Part shown: positions 10,436-18,751 of the stretch, in pieces
Layout of the letters: each line of letters begins with the position of its first letter
How positions within the stretch are numbered: the stretch's first letter is position 1
DNA from: Pseudomonas baetica
GTDB lineage: Bacteria; Pseudomonadota; Gammaproteobacteria; Pseudomonadales; Pseudomonadaceae
Reading direction: 5' to 3'
Assembly (NCBI RefSeq): GCF_002813455.1
Contig: NZ_PHHE01000001.1
Coordinates: 3,206,001-3,270,000, forward strand
DNA length: 64,000 nt
Notes under the pieces: generated by a model
What the model was told of the DNA's origin: nothing
Database searches by the model: none
Seen by the model: only the letters and a program-made list of their open reading frames with translations
Made by a program: the position numbers and the translations under genes

Positions 10436-11878
10436 TCAGGGTTTGCTCGGGCTTGAGGCTTGCGTTCGTCCGCTTTCCCAACCGCCGCCGAGGGCGAGGA
10501 ACAAATCGATCTGGCTCATGGCGACTTGCGTGTTGGCGGCGGCCAGTTGCGCGGTGACATCGGTGTAAGTGCGGGTCGCTTGCAGGTCGGCGAGGAACGA
10601 CTCGCGGCCGGCCTGGAAGAAGCGGTGCGTCTGGTCGGCGGCCAGTTTCGCCGACTGCTCGGCATCGGCCAGTGCATCACGGCGTTGCAGCAATGCGCTG
10701 TACTGGGCCAGCCCGGTCTGGGTTTCGCGGATGGCGTTGAGCACCACGCCGTCGAAATGCGCCAATGCGCCCTGGGTCGATGCTTCGGCTTCGCGGATGC
10801 GCGCGCGGGCGCCGTTGGTCGGCACTTTCCAGCTCAGCGACGGGCCGAAGCCCCAGCGGTTGGTCGATGGGTCACCCAAGTCATCGATGAGCCCGACGGT
10901 GCCGATGGTCGCGCCGATGCTGATGTCCGGGTACAACTCGCCAGTGGCAACGCCGATTCCGGCGGTCGAAGCAGCCAGTCGGCGCTCGGCCTGACGGATA
11001 TCGGGACGGCGCTTGAGCAGCGCAGCGCCGTCACCGACCGGCACCAATTGGGCGATTTTCGGCAACTCGGCACAGGTCGCGGTGCCGGCCGGTAACTGAT
11101 CGACCGGTTTGGCCAGCAACATCGACAAACGGAACAGCCCGGCCTGGCGCGCCGCTTCATAACGCGGCAGCTCGGCGCGCAGGGATTTGAATTGGGTTTG
11201 CGAGCGGGTGACCTGGGTTTCATCACCACGTCCGGCGTCGCGCAAACGCTGGATCAGCGTGGTGCTTTGCGATTGCAGATCGAGGGAGTGCTGGGTAATT
11301 TCCCGTTCTTCATTGGCCGCGCACACCTGGGTGTAGGCGCGAACCACGTCGGCCACCAAAGTGATGCGTGCGGTGTCAGCCGCCGCTTGAGTCGCATCGG
11401 CGTTAGCCTTCGCGCCTTCGATACCGCGTTGCAGAGTGCCCCACAAGTCGAACTGATAAGACGCGCTGATGCCAATGTCGCCGACGTTATCCACCGGCAC
11501 TTTCTCGGGCAGCAAGAACGCCTGACCGGATTCCTGCAAACGCTGCGCGCCCATCTTCACGCCTGCGCTCCAGCCGCCCGCCGCTTCGGCTTCGTCGACT
11601 TGCGCGCGAGCGCGCGACAGGTTCGCGGCGGCTACACGCAGATCCGTGTTGGAGGCCATGGCCTGCTGCACCAGTTGATCCAGTCGCGGATCCTTGTACA
11701 ACCGCCACCAGTCCGCCGGCACCGGCGCCGACACCACCGGTTTGCCGGCCACGGCCAGTTCGCCCTGAAAGTCCTTGCGCTGGATCGCCGCATCATCGGG
11801 CACCTGATAATCCGGCCCGACCATCTGACAGGCCGAGAGCAGTGCGCCCAGCCCGGCGATCACCAGGGCCTTGTTCAT
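10436..11878 (-). CDS. NodT/OprM-family outer-membrane efflux lipoprotein
   Basis: The outer-membrane channel of a tripartite pump. The 480-residue product starts with a lipoprotein signal (MNKALVIAGLGALLSAC; lipobox LLSAC, Cys17) followed by the family hallmark MVGPDYQ-P. Two OEP repeats follow, with long coiled-coil helices (for example TDLRVAAANLSRARAQVDEA and RRPDIRQAERRLAASTA), the R-R-P-D-I-R motif being diagnostic. The start overlaps the stop of the HlyD adaptor by 4 bases (ATGA). It is the last gene of an operon with FUSC, DUF1656 and HlyD genes, so its partner is an aromatic-acid-type exporter rather than an RND pump. Confidence 0.92.
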   Translation of the reverse strand: MNKALVIAGLGALLSACQMVGPDYQVPDDAAIQRKDFQGELAVAGKPVVSAPVPADWWRLYKDPRLDQLVQQAMASNTDLRVAAANLSRARAQVDEAEAAGGWSAGVKMGAQRLQESGQAFLLPEKVPVDNVGDIGISASYQFDLWGTLQRGIEGAKANADATQAAADTARITLVADVVRAYTQVCAANEEREITQHSLDLQSQSTTLIQRLRDAGRGDETQVTRSQTQFKSLRAELPRYEAARQAGLFRLSMLLAKPVDQLPAGTATCAELPKIAQLVPVGDGAALLKRRPDIRQAERRLAASTAGIGVATGELYPDISIGATIGTVGLIDDLGDPSTNRWGFGPSLSWKVPTNGARARIREAEASTQGALAHFDGVVLNAIRETQTGLAQYSALLQRRDALADAEQSAKLAADQTHRFFQAGRESFLADLQATRTYTDVTAQLAAANTQVAMSQIDLFLALGGGWESGRTQASSPSKP

Positions 11879-12762
11879 TGCGCAGGCTCCTGCTTTTGCT
11901 CATCAATGATCGACACCGTGGCGGTGCGGCCGGCAATCATGCGGAAGTCTGCCGGTACATCATCGAAAGCGATGCGCACCGGAATCCGCTGCGCCAGCCG
12001 TACCCAACTGAATGCCGGGTTGACGTTCGGCAGCAGATTGCTGCCGCTGCTGCGGTCGCGGTCTTCGATGCCGGCGACGATGCTTTCGACGTGCCCGCGC
12101 AACTTGGCGCGGTCGCCGATCACGCGGATATCCACCGACTGGCCGACATGAATGCCGTCGAGTTTGGTTTCTTCGAAATAACCATCGATGTGGAACGAGT
12201 TGCTGTCGACCACCGACAACACCGGGCGCCCGGCAGTGACGAATTCCTGAGGACGCGGCGCGCGGTCGTTGACGTAGCCGTCCACCGGGCTGCGGATGAC
12301 CGAGCGGTCGAGGTTGAGTTGGGCGCTGTCCACCGTGACCATGGCTTCGGCCAGCGCCGATTGCGCACGGGCGACTTTCGATTGGCTTTCTTCCAACTGC
12401 TCAGCCGGCACCAGATTGCCCAGGCCACGGTTACGCTTGGCTTCGCGCTGCGCCTGGGCGAGGGTTTCTTCACGATCAGCGACGGCAGCCTTGGCTTGAC
12501 GCAGGGCCAGTTTGAAACGGTCCTGGTCGATGCTGAACAGCACCTGACCACGCTTGATCAACTGGTTGTCCTTCACCTCGACCTGCTGGATCAGCCCGGA
12601 CACGTCCGGGGCGATCTGGATGATGTCGGCACGAATGTGGCCGTCACGGGTCCACGGCGCGAACATGTAATACATCACCATGCGCCAGACGAGGACAACG
12701 GCAAAAGTCACGATCAGCAGGGTCAGTACCACGCGACCGATGGTCAAAAACGGTTTTTTCAT
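11875..12762 (-). CDS. HlyD-family membrane-fusion protein (AaeA-like)
   Basis: The periplasmic adaptor linking the FUSC inner-membrane component to the outer-membrane channel. The 295-residue product has one N-terminal helix (about 8-30), a lipoyl-like half-motif (IAPDVSGLIQQVEVKDNQLI), a coiled-coil hairpin (about 85-150) and the second half (VIRSPVDGYV), then the beta-barrel region (HIDGYFEETKL). The short length and the D-G-H-I-R-A-D start of the mature part are typical of AaeA-like adaptors. It overlaps the genes on both sides by 4 bases. Confidence 0.92.
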   Translation of the reverse strand: MKKPFLTIGRVVLTLLIVTFAVVLVWRMVMYYMFAPWTRDGHIRADIIQIAPDVSGLIQQVEVKDNQLIKRGQVLFSIDQDRFKLALRQAKAAVADREETLAQAQREAKRNRGLGNLVPAEQLEESQSKVARAQSALAEAMVTVDSAQLNLDRSVIRSPVDGYVNDRAPRPQEFVTAGRPVLSVVDSNSFHIDGYFEETKLDGIHVGQSVDIRVIGDRAKLRGHVESIVAGIEDRDRSSGSNLLPNVNPAFSWVRLAQRIPVRIAFDDVPADFRMIAGRTATVSIIDEQKQEPAQ

Positions 12763-12968
12763 GTCATCAGGTATCGACTGAGTGAGTCCACGCCGTACAG
12801 CAGCACGGCGTAGAGGGCCACGTTGAACAATGCCCGGTGCCAGACCAGACGGTAAAAGTGCAGACGTGTCAGCACGCCATGCACCAGCAAAAACAGCACA
12901 TAAGTGATGCCCATCAACACCAGCAGGGTCGGCAGGAAAATGCCGCTGATGTCCAGATCACCGATCAT
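12759..12968 (-). CDS. DUF1656 small membrane protein (AaeX-like)
   Basis: A 69-residue inner-membrane protein with two predicted helices (about 10-30 and 45-65). It belongs to the DUF1656 family, which almost always lies between a FUSC gene and an HlyD gene, as it does here. The conserved start (M-I-G-D-L-D-I-x-G-I-F-L-P) and an HxxxYRxVWHRALF loop are visible. It overlaps both neighbours by 4 bases, so translation is coupled. The molecular role is unknown; E. coli AaeX is in the equivalent position. Confidence 0.9.
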   Translation of the reverse strand: MIGDLDISGIFLPTLLVLMGITYVLFLLVHGVLTRLHFYRLVWHRALFNVALYAVLLYGVDSLSRYLMT

Positions 12969-15028
12969 AGGGGCGCTCCATCGGGCAGCGGTTCTTCGGG
13001 CTCGGCGCTGGAGACGAATTCGACGCCGGGCAGCAACGCCAGACGCAAGCCGCTCAAGGCGTGCAACAGGTGTAGACGGGTTTCTTCATCGCCATGGCCA
13101 TTGAGCGCACGGCGGGTGCGGTCCATGGTCATCAACAAACCGCTCGGCGCCGGCAGGCGTTCACCGGCCTTGAGGCAAGCGCGGAAATATTCGCCGACTT
13201 CAACGACCACTTGCTGCAGCAGCGTCTTCGGCACGCCGGTCACGCGTGGGGTATAAGCCAGCAAATCGAGCAAGTTCAGGCCCACCCGCACTTCACGCAT
13301 GGCGATGCCGGTGTCCTGGCCGGTCAGGGCCAATCGCGGCAAATGCTGCATCAGACGATCAAGCAACTGCACGCCCAGCTTGCGGTGTTCGGCGAGGTTG
13401 GCCGGTTCGGTCATGTCGACGATGTCCTTCCAACTGAACCGGGTCAGGCGCTTGGCCGCCAGTTCGGCACCGAACGGGCGCGCCACCAGCGTCCAGATGA
13501 ACGCGAACAACAGCCCCATCGGCCCCGCCAGGTTGGAGTTCACGAAGGCGAAAAAGTCCGCGTCGTAGGCACCCTGAATGCTGATGAACGATGAGGTGTT
13601 GACCAGCGTCAGGAGCATGCCGAGGTAGAAGCGCGGCTGCACCGTCAGTGTGCCGACGCAGATAAACGGGATGGCAAACGCCAGAACCAGCATCGGGAAG
13701 TCGTGCAGGTTCGGCAGAATCAGAAACAGATAGAGGCTGGCGAACAGCACCGACATACCTGTCCAGAAAAAGAACCGGTAGATCTGCGGCGCCGGGTCGT
13801 CCATCGAGGCGAAGAAGCTGCACGCCACCGCCGCCAGAATCACCGCACTGCCGCCATCTGGCCAGCCGAGCAGAATCCACAGCACCGAGGCGACGATGAT
13901 CGCCAGAATGGTTGAGGCCACCGAATACAGCATCAGCCCACGGTCGATAAACGGCGTCAGGCGACCGAGACGCCAGTGGCGGTAGACCGCGCGCCAGCTG
14001 TCCTGGCGTTCGCACAGAATCGCATCCTGCAGACTGCGGCAGTCTTGCCACAGATCGATGAACTCGCCGAGACGGTACAAGGCATTGGAGAACAGCAATT
14101 GCTTGCGATCCTCCAGCGCTTGCGCACTCGGTTGCAGGGCTTCGAGCTGATCTTTCAGGGCTTGCCAGCGGTCGAGATCGGCGTCTTTGTGGCCCAGCCA
14201 TTCACGGGTCGCGGTCAGCAGCGGCGCGAATTTTTCCACCAGTTCCGGCGTGCGTCGTTCGAGGGCGTAGAGCGAATCCTCCAGCGCATCGATCACCGGC
14301 AGCAGGTGGATCATCCGTCCGCGCAGCTCCTTGGTATTGCGCACGGTTTGCGGCCGCGAGCCTTCGTGCGGCAACTGGCCAATCATCAATTCGAGGCTGT
14401 TGAAACTGGCGACCATGGCCATGCGCAGCGCGGTCACTTCTTCGGGCTGCACGTCGCGGCTGAGGAATTTCAGGCTGTAGCTCGAAGCGTCGGCGAACCA
14501 TTTGCCCACGGCGTCGTTGAACACCGGCGCCAGGCGTCGCGGCCAGAACATCGCACCGACCACGGCGGCGACGGCGATGCCGAGGAAAATCTCTTCGGTG
14601 CGCGCTTCCGCGACGTCCCACACCGCCAGCGGGTTATCCACCACGGGCAAGGCAATCAGCGGCAGCGTGTAGCCGGCGAGCATCAACGCATAGCTGTTGG
14701 CGGTACGCAGGTGCAGGGACAGGAACAGCAAAATCCCCGTCCACAAGGCGATAACCACCACCAGCACATACGGGCTCTGGACAAACATCGGCACAAAAAA
14801 CACCGCCGCCGCCGCACCGAGAAAGGTGCCAATGGCGCGGTACAAGGCTTTGGAGCTGGTCGGCCCGAGAAACGGGCTGGAGACGATGTACACCGTGGCC
14901 ATCGCCCAATATGGACGCGGCATCTGCATGAGCATGGCGATGTACAGCGCGAGCATCGACGCGGCAAAAGTGCGGACCCCGTAGAACCAGTCCCGGGCCG
15001 GCGGAATGCCAGTGAAAAAACCGTTCAA
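12965..15028 (-). CDS. FUSC-family inner-membrane transporter (AaeB-like)
   Basis: The inner-membrane component of an aromatic-acid/drug efflux system. The 687-residue product has two clusters of helices (about 20-160 and 360-520), each followed by a cytoplasmic domain, the FUSC architecture; the R-P-Y-W-A-M-A-T-V-Y segment near residue 38 and PLGPTSSKALYRAIGT-like region are typical. The start is TTG at 15028, overlapping the MarR stop in the tetranucleotide TTGA. This weak start is supported by the tight overlap and by homology beginning at once. It is probably repressed by the co-transcribed MarR protein; substrates cannot be read from the sequence. Confidence 0.92.
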   Translation of the reverse strand: MNGFFTGIPPARDWFYGVRTFAASMLALYIAMLMQMPRPYWAMATVYIVSSPFLGPTSSKALYRAIGTFLGAAAAVFFVPMFVQSPYVLVVVIALWTGILLFLSLHLRTANSYALMLAGYTLPLIALPVVDNPLAVWDVAEARTEEIFLGIAVAAVVGAMFWPRRLAPVFNDAVGKWFADASSYSLKFLSRDVQPEEVTALRMAMVASFNSLELMIGQLPHEGSRPQTVRNTKELRGRMIHLLPVIDALEDSLYALERRTPELVEKFAPLLTATREWLGHKDADLDRWQALKDQLEALQPSAQALEDRKQLLFSNALYRLGEFIDLWQDCRSLQDAILCERQDSWRAVYRHWRLGRLTPFIDRGLMLYSVASTILAIIVASVLWILLGWPDGGSAVILAAVACSFFASMDDPAPQIYRFFFWTGMSVLFASLYLFLILPNLHDFPMLVLAFAIPFICVGTLTVQPRFYLGMLLTLVNTSSFISIQGAYDADFFAFVNSNLAGPMGLLFAFIWTLVARPFGAELAAKRLTRFSWKDIVDMTEPANLAEHRKLGVQLLDRLMQHLPRLALTGQDTGIAMREVRVGLNLLDLLAYTPRVTGVPKTLLQQVVVEVGEYFRACLKAGERLPAPSGLLMTMDRTRRALNGHGDEETRLHLLHALSGLRLALLPGVEFVSSAEPEEPLPDGAPL

Positions 15029-15492
15029 GAATTGACCACCAACGGCGGATTGGCCGCCTCAAAAGCCCGGAGTACGCGAAGCGTAGCCTCCAGATCACTC
15101 TGATCTATCCCTTCGAGCACTTCGTGACGCAAGCGCACCAGTTCGATTTCCACCGCTTGCACCAGTTCCCGGCCGGTATCGGTCAGGCTCAGGCATTTGG
15201 CGCGACGATCCTGCGCATCTTCAGTGCGGCAGACGTAGCCCGAATGGCACAACTGATCGAGTAGCCGCACCAGCGACGGACTCTCCATCCCGGCCGCCTG
15301 CGCCACCTGCACCTGGCGCACGCCCTCGCCCAAGCGGCCGATCATCAACAGCGGCACGGCGCAGGCTTCGGAAATTCCGTAATTGACCAGTGTGGTCTGG
15401 CAGATCTTCCGCCAATGCCTGGCGGCCACCACCATGGCACTGCTGATGTTCATCTGGAGAGCGTCGAGGGAATCGGACACGGGAAAATGCAC
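15025..15492 (-). CDS. MarR-family transcriptional regulator
   Basis: A 155-residue winged-helix regulator, first gene of the FUSC efflux operon. The HTH is at about 50-85 (VRQVQVAQAAGMESPSLVRL) and the wing at about 90-110, containing the family motif D-x-R-[RA]-K (AQDRRAKCLSLTDTG). The start is GTG at 15492. A perfect GTTAG-4-CTAAC inverted repeat lies 3 bases upstream, so autorepression with release by a phenolic or aromatic ligand is the likely mode, as for other MarR genes linked to AaeXAB-type pumps. This last step is inference. Confidence 0.92.
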   Translation of the reverse strand: MHFPVSDSLDALQMNISSAMVVAARHWRKICQTTLVNYGISEACAVPLLMIGRLGEGVRQVQVAQAAGMESPSLVRLLDQLCHSGYVCRTEDAQDRRAKCLSLTDTGRELVQAVEIELVRLRHEVLEGIDQSDLEATLRVLRAFEAANPPLVVNS

Positions 15493-15495
15493 ACT

Positions 15496-15509
15496 GTTAG
15501 TTTGCTAAC
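15496..15509. promoter_or_regulatory. Candidate MarR operator
   Basis: Inverted repeat GTTAG-TTTG-CTAAC just upstream of the marR-like start codon. TTAG...CTAA symmetry is common in MarR-family operators. Binding here would block the efflux operon and the regulator's own gene. Confidence 0.5.
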
Positions 15510-15596
15510 TATCAATATCGCATTGGTGGGGAAATTCAGTCAAGTTTTGAAACAAATTGGCTGTTCGCCGAAAGGAAGGAACACGCCGGGGTGTAC

Positions 15597-15878
15597 TCAG
15601 CGCTTTTTTGCATTCGCGTACACACTGCTGCGCTCGCGTTTTCCTACCGCGACTACAGAAACGACGACTCGCACATCGATTACTTGATAGACCAATCTGT
15701 AACCAGAGGCCTTGAGTTTGATTTTGTAACAGTCCGGCATGCCATGGAGTGCATCCGCTGACACTCTCGGTAGCGCCAATCTTTCCGCGAGCTTTTTCTT
15801 GAATTGATCCCGGAGCGTGTGACCCAGCTTGTTCCACTCTTTATGAGCAGATGGCAGAAATTCCAGCTTATAGGTCAT
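15597..15878 (-). CDS. RelE/ParE-superfamily toxin
   Basis: A 93-residue RelE-like mRNA interferase. The fold's sequence pattern is clear: an opening strand (TYKLEFLPSAHKEWNKL), two basic helices (LRDQFKKKLAERLA), the P-D-C-Y-K-I-K-L-K strand, the GYRLVYQV core with catalytic Arg, and a C-terminal strand with VGKRERSSVYANAKKR. RelE members cut mRNA in the ribosomal A site. The gene overlaps the end of the antitoxin gene by 11 bases, the usual antitoxin-first order. Lys/Arg residues at the expected places suggest an active toxin. Confidence 0.93.
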   Translation of the reverse strand: MTYKLEFLPSAHKEWNKLGHTLRDQFKKKLAERLALPRVSADALHGMPDCYKIKLKASGYRLVYQVIDVRVVVSVVAVGKRERSSVYANAKKR

Positions 15879-16113
15879 CCAGGCTTACCGAAACGGGCGT
15901 TTCATGGCTGCGCGAACGAACAATTTCAGCCAGCTCCAAATCATCAAGCCGCTCCATCATCGCTTCGTAAACATCGGCAGGCACCATGTAGCCCATGACG
16001 CGATTATGGTTCAAAACAGCCACAGCTCCGCCATGTGCGCCGCTAAGCACTGCTGTAGGGTTTTTCTTTAACTCGGAAACACTGACGGCCATATCGGCCA
16101 GAACACTTTGCAT
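15868..16113 (-). CDS. Phd/YefM-type antitoxin of the RelE pair
   Basis: An 81-residue antitoxin. The N-terminal half is a Phd/YefM-like DNA-binding domain (M-A-V-S-V-S-E-L-K-K-N-P-T-A-V-L, then GGAVAVLNHNRVMGYMVPADVYEAM), and the acidic C-terminal tail (DDLELAEIVRSR...SLDDL) is the toxin-wrapping region. A perfect 16-base palindrome lies 6 bases before the ATG and is the likely autoregulatory site. The gene overlaps the toxin by 11 bases. Confidence 0.93.
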   Translation of the reverse strand: MQSVLADMAVSVSELKKNPTAVLSGAHGGAVAVLNHNRVMGYMVPADVYEAMMERLDDLELAEIVRSRSHETPVSVSLDDL

Positions 16114-16119
16114 AATAAA

Positions 16120-16135
16120 GACCTCAATTGAGGTC
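16120..16135. promoter_or_regulatory. Palindromic operator of the toxin-antitoxin operon
   Basis: GACCTCAATTGAGGTC is a perfect 16-base palindrome 6 bases upstream of the antitoxin ATG. Its right arm (minus-strand GAGG) is also the only Shine-Dalgarno-like sequence for the antitoxin, 9 bases from the start, so operator and ribosome site overlap. Confidence 0.75.
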
Positions 16136-16203
16136 GCAATACTGGTCCATTTTTAGCGCATCGACAACCGTAAACAGTCAGGCGCCAAGCGGGTGCCTGT
16201 TGG

Positions 16204-16449
16204 CTACCCCGCCCGCCCTTTACGCAACAACACATCCAACTGATCCACAACCTCCGCCCAATCGGCATCATCGAGAATCTCATCGCGCAAAAAATCCGCT
16301 TGGCTCTTCGTCCAGAAAAACGCATCGGCCAGATGCAGTTCGGGTTTGAGCGGAGAGTGGGTGGCGATGAATTGGTCGATGCTGGTGGGGTCGCTGTCCA
16401 GGCCGAGTTGGTCGAACAGGGATGGCAGACTGTGGGTAGGATTTTCCAT
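16204..16449 (-). CDS. DUF2789 family protein
   Basis: An 81-residue acidic protein of the DUF2789 family: H-S-L-P-S-L-F-D-Q-L-G-L-x-S-D near the start, F-I-x-x-H-S-P-L in the middle, and A-x-F-W-T-K-S-Q-A-x-F-L-R-D-E-I-L-D-D-A-D-W-A toward the end. The family is common in Pseudomonas and has no assigned role. AAGGA lies 8 bases before the ATG. It is a single gene between the toxin-antitoxin pair and a REPIN. Confidence 0.88.
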   Translation of the reverse strand: MENPTHSLPSLFDQLGLDSDPTSIDQFIATHSPLKPELHLADAFFWTKSQADFLRDEILDDADWAEVVDQLDVLLRKGRAG

Positions 16450-16487
16450 TGCGCGATTCCTTGGAAAGAGTGGTGTCTGGAAAATTA

Positions 16488-16550
16488 TTCGCGAGCAGGC
16501 TCGCTCCCACAGATTGATGCGATCCCCTGTGGGAGCGAGCCTGCTCGCGA
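16488..16550. repeat. REPIN
   Basis: Inverted REP arms (TTCGCGAGCAGG... and ...CCTGCTCGCGA) with a 14-base spacer, between the DUF2789 gene and the YbaK-domain gene. Confidence 0.9.
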
Positions 16551-16575
16551 TGGCCTCAGTGGCAGCGCCGCAAAA

Positions 16576-17037
16576 TTAATGACTCAACTCACGCACCTCG
16601 GCGTGCGGCACCATTTTCAGAAACGCGAGCATGCTCATGTGCAGCAGGTAGCTATGGTTGCCAGCCTCCAGGTAGACATCTTTCTGCCGGGGCAGGAGCG
16701 GGTCGATGACCATGTCCAGGCCATAGCAATCCCCCAGCGGCGGCACGGCGCCGCGTTCGCAGTCGTCGAAGATGTGCGCCAGGTTACTTTCGCGGGTCAG
16801 TTGCCATTCGCCGCTGCTGCGCACTTTGCTCAAATCCAGGTGCCGACTGGCAGGTAGCACGGCCATCAGGTAATGCCCGTGGTGGTCGTCGAGGATCACC
16901 GATTTCGCCACCCGTTCGGCGGGAACCCCCGAAACCCGCGCGGTTTCAAGGCTGCTGGAAGAGTGTCGGTGAGCGACGATGTCATATTCGCAATGCGCCC
17001 GGGTCAGGCTGCTTTGCACTTTTTTGGCCATTCGCAT
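16576..17037 (-). CDS. YbaK/ProX-domain aminoacyl-tRNA deacylase-like protein
   Basis: A YbaK/EbsC-domain protein; the family hydrolyses misacylated tRNAs (Cys-tRNAPro, Ala-tRNAPro). The frame is open to 17139, but the ATG at 17037 is preferred: GAGG lies 6-7 bases upstream and family homology begins just after it (153 residues). Visible features are E-T-A-R-V-S-G-V-P-A-E-R-V-A-K-S-V-I-L, the conserved K of the active site, the Y-L-M-A-V-L-P-A strand, and G-A-V-P-P-L-G in the substrate loop. The C-terminal H-x-x-L-L-H-M section is less typical. Substrate specificity cannot be told from sequence alone. Confidence 0.85.
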   Translation of the reverse strand: MRMAKKVQSSLTRAHCEYDIVAHRHSSSSLETARVSGVPAERVAKSVILDDHHGHYLMAVLPASRHLDLSKVRSSGEWQLTRESNLAHIFDDCERGAVPPLGDCYGLDMVIDPLLPRQKDVYLEAGNHSYLLHMSMLAFLKMVPHAEVRELSH

Positions 17038-17197
17038 GATGCACCTCGGTGTTGCGCTGAACGTTGTTGCCGTGTCTTTGATTCTAGTTCGGCACACCGC
17101 TGGCGCAGGGAAATCCGCCCGCTGGACACATCCGCACATTGATCAACATTCAGCCTTGCGTGAGACTCATATGAGTCCACGACAGCGGGGGCCGCAA

Positions 17198-18751
17198 TCA
17201 AGCCGGATTATTGGTCACGACTTCTGCCGGATACACCGACTCCCATCCCCCGCCCAGCGCCCGGTACAACCCGACCATCGCCAGCGAAACGCCGGTGGAG
17301 CTTTCCACCCACTGTTCCTGCGTCGCCAGCAAGGCGCCTTGCACGGTGAGGACGTTGACGAAATCGACCACGCCTTCGACATATTGCTGTTGCGCGGTGC
17401 GCAGGGCGATCTGGTTCTGGCGCACGGCTTCGGCGAGGCTGCCTGCGCGACGTTGGCTGGCGTTGTAGGCCGTCAGTTGATCGTCAATTTCGTGCCAGGC
17501 GCGCAGCACCGTTTGCTGGTAGCTGATCGCGGCTTCCTGTTGCTGGGCTTCGCGCAGTTGCAACATGCCGCGCAAGCGTCCGCCGTCAAACAGCGGCAAG
17601 CTGAACTGCGGGCCGATACCAAAGGCGCGCGAGCCCCACGAGCCGAAATCACTCAATTGCATGGCTTGCGAACCGAGGTTGCCGGACAGGGTAATACGCG
17701 GATAGAAATCACCCTTGGCCACGCCGATGTTGGCGGTGGCGGCGTGCAGTCGCGCCTCGGCCTGACGGATGTCCGGACGGCGTTCGGCCAGTTGTGACGG
17801 CAGGCCGATGGCGACTTTGAGCGGCGACTGCGGCACCGCTGCGTCTGTGGATAACGCCTTGGCCAGGGCTTGCGGTGGCTCGCCCATCAACAGGCTGATC
17901 GCGTTGATCAGTTGCGATTGGCGTTGTTCCAGCGCCGGCAATCGCGATTCGATGGCCGCAACTTGCGCAGCGGCTTCGGCAACGTCCAGGTCGGTGGCCA
18001 CACCATCGTTCAGCCGCAGTTGCGAGAGATTCAGGCTGTGGCGAGCGACGTCGAGGTTTTGCTCGGTAACGGCTCGGGTATTCTGCACGCCGCGCAACTG
18101 GATGTAGTTCTGTGCGGTGTCGGCGAGGACGGCCAGCAACACGCCGCGACGGTCGTTCTCGGCGACTTCGAGGTTGGCGTCAGCCGCTTCGGTTTCCCGG
18201 CGCACACGGCCCCAGAAATCCAGCTCCCACGCGGCAGAAAAACCGGCGTCCCACAGATTGAAAGCGGAGTCACCGTTGTTTCCGGAAGGATCGTTGAGGC
18301 CTTCGCCGCTGTTGCGTTTGCGTGCATAGCTGCCGGTAGCGGCGGTGTTCGGGTAACGATCAGCACTGATCACCTGACGCGCCGCGCGGCTTTGTTGCAG
18401 GCGGCGGCTGGCCAGTTGCAGGTCGAGGTTGCTCTTCATCGCACGCTGAGTGAGGGCCGAGAGCTGCGGATCGTTAAAGACCTCCCACCAGCGTTCGTTC
18501 AGCGGTTCGCTGACGGCTCGGCTGGGGGCGGATTTGGCGGGTTTTGCCCAATCGGCGTTGTGTGTGGTTTCGGGTTTCTGGAAGTCAGGCCCCACTGTGC
18601 AGGCGCTGAGACTTACCGCGAGCAGGGCAGCCAAAGCGAGTTGCTGCCAGCGGCCTCTTCGCGAGCAGGCTCGCTCCCACATTTGGGAATGCGTTTCTCC
18701 TGTGGGAGCGAGCCTGCTCGCGAAGGCGTCAGTTCGTTCAAAGAAGCTCAT
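17198..18751 (-). CDS. NodT-family efflux lipoprotein with a REPIN-derived leader
   Basis: Outer-membrane channel of the second tripartite pump. OEP signatures are clear (CTVGPDFQKPE after the lipobox; R-R-P-D-I-R-Q-A-E-A-R; LPLFDGGRL). The start at 18751 overlaps the stop of the EmrA-like gene by 4 bases (ATGA), which argues for that start. A REPIN (18658-18724) lies inside the first 32 codons, so residues about 9-32 are REP-encoded (for example WERACSRRG) and the lipoprotein signal (WQQLALAALLAVSLSAC) only starts at about residue 35. The REPIN keeps the frame. An internal ATG at 18682, also in the REPIN, would give a shorter, more normal signal peptide. Either the leader is tolerated or the internal start is used. 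Confidence 0.88.
   Translation of the reverse strand: MSFFERTDAFASRLAPTGETHSQMWERACSRRGRWQQLALAALLAVSLSACTVGPDFQKPETTHNADWAKPAKSAPSRAVSEPLNERWWEVFNDPQLSALTQRAMKSNLDLQLASRRLQQSRAARQVISADRYPNTAATGSYARKRNSGEGLNDPSGNNGDSAFNLWDAGFSAAWELDFWGRVRRETEAADANLEVAENDRRGVLLAVLADTAQNYIQLRGVQNTRAVTEQNLDVARHSLNLSQLRLNDGVATDLDVAEAAAQVAAIESRLPALEQRQSQLINAISLLMGEPPQALAKALSTDAAVPQSPLKVAIGLPSQLAERRPDIRQAEARLHAATANIGVAKGDFYPRITLSGNLGSQAMQLSDFGSWGSRAFGIGPQFSLPLFDGGRLRGMLQLREAQQQEAAISYQQTVLRAWHEIDDQLTAYNASQRRAGSLAEAVRQNQIALRTAQQQYVEGVVDFVNVLTVQGALLATQEQWVESSTGVSLAMVGLYRALGGGWESVYPAEVVTNNPA
18658..18724. repeat. REPIN inside the coding start of the NodT gene
   Basis: Complete paired REP (TTCGCGAGCAGGC... and ...GCCTGCTCGCGAA, spacer about 19 bases) located within an open reading frame rather than between genes. 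All other REPINs in this window are intergenic. Confidence 0.92.
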
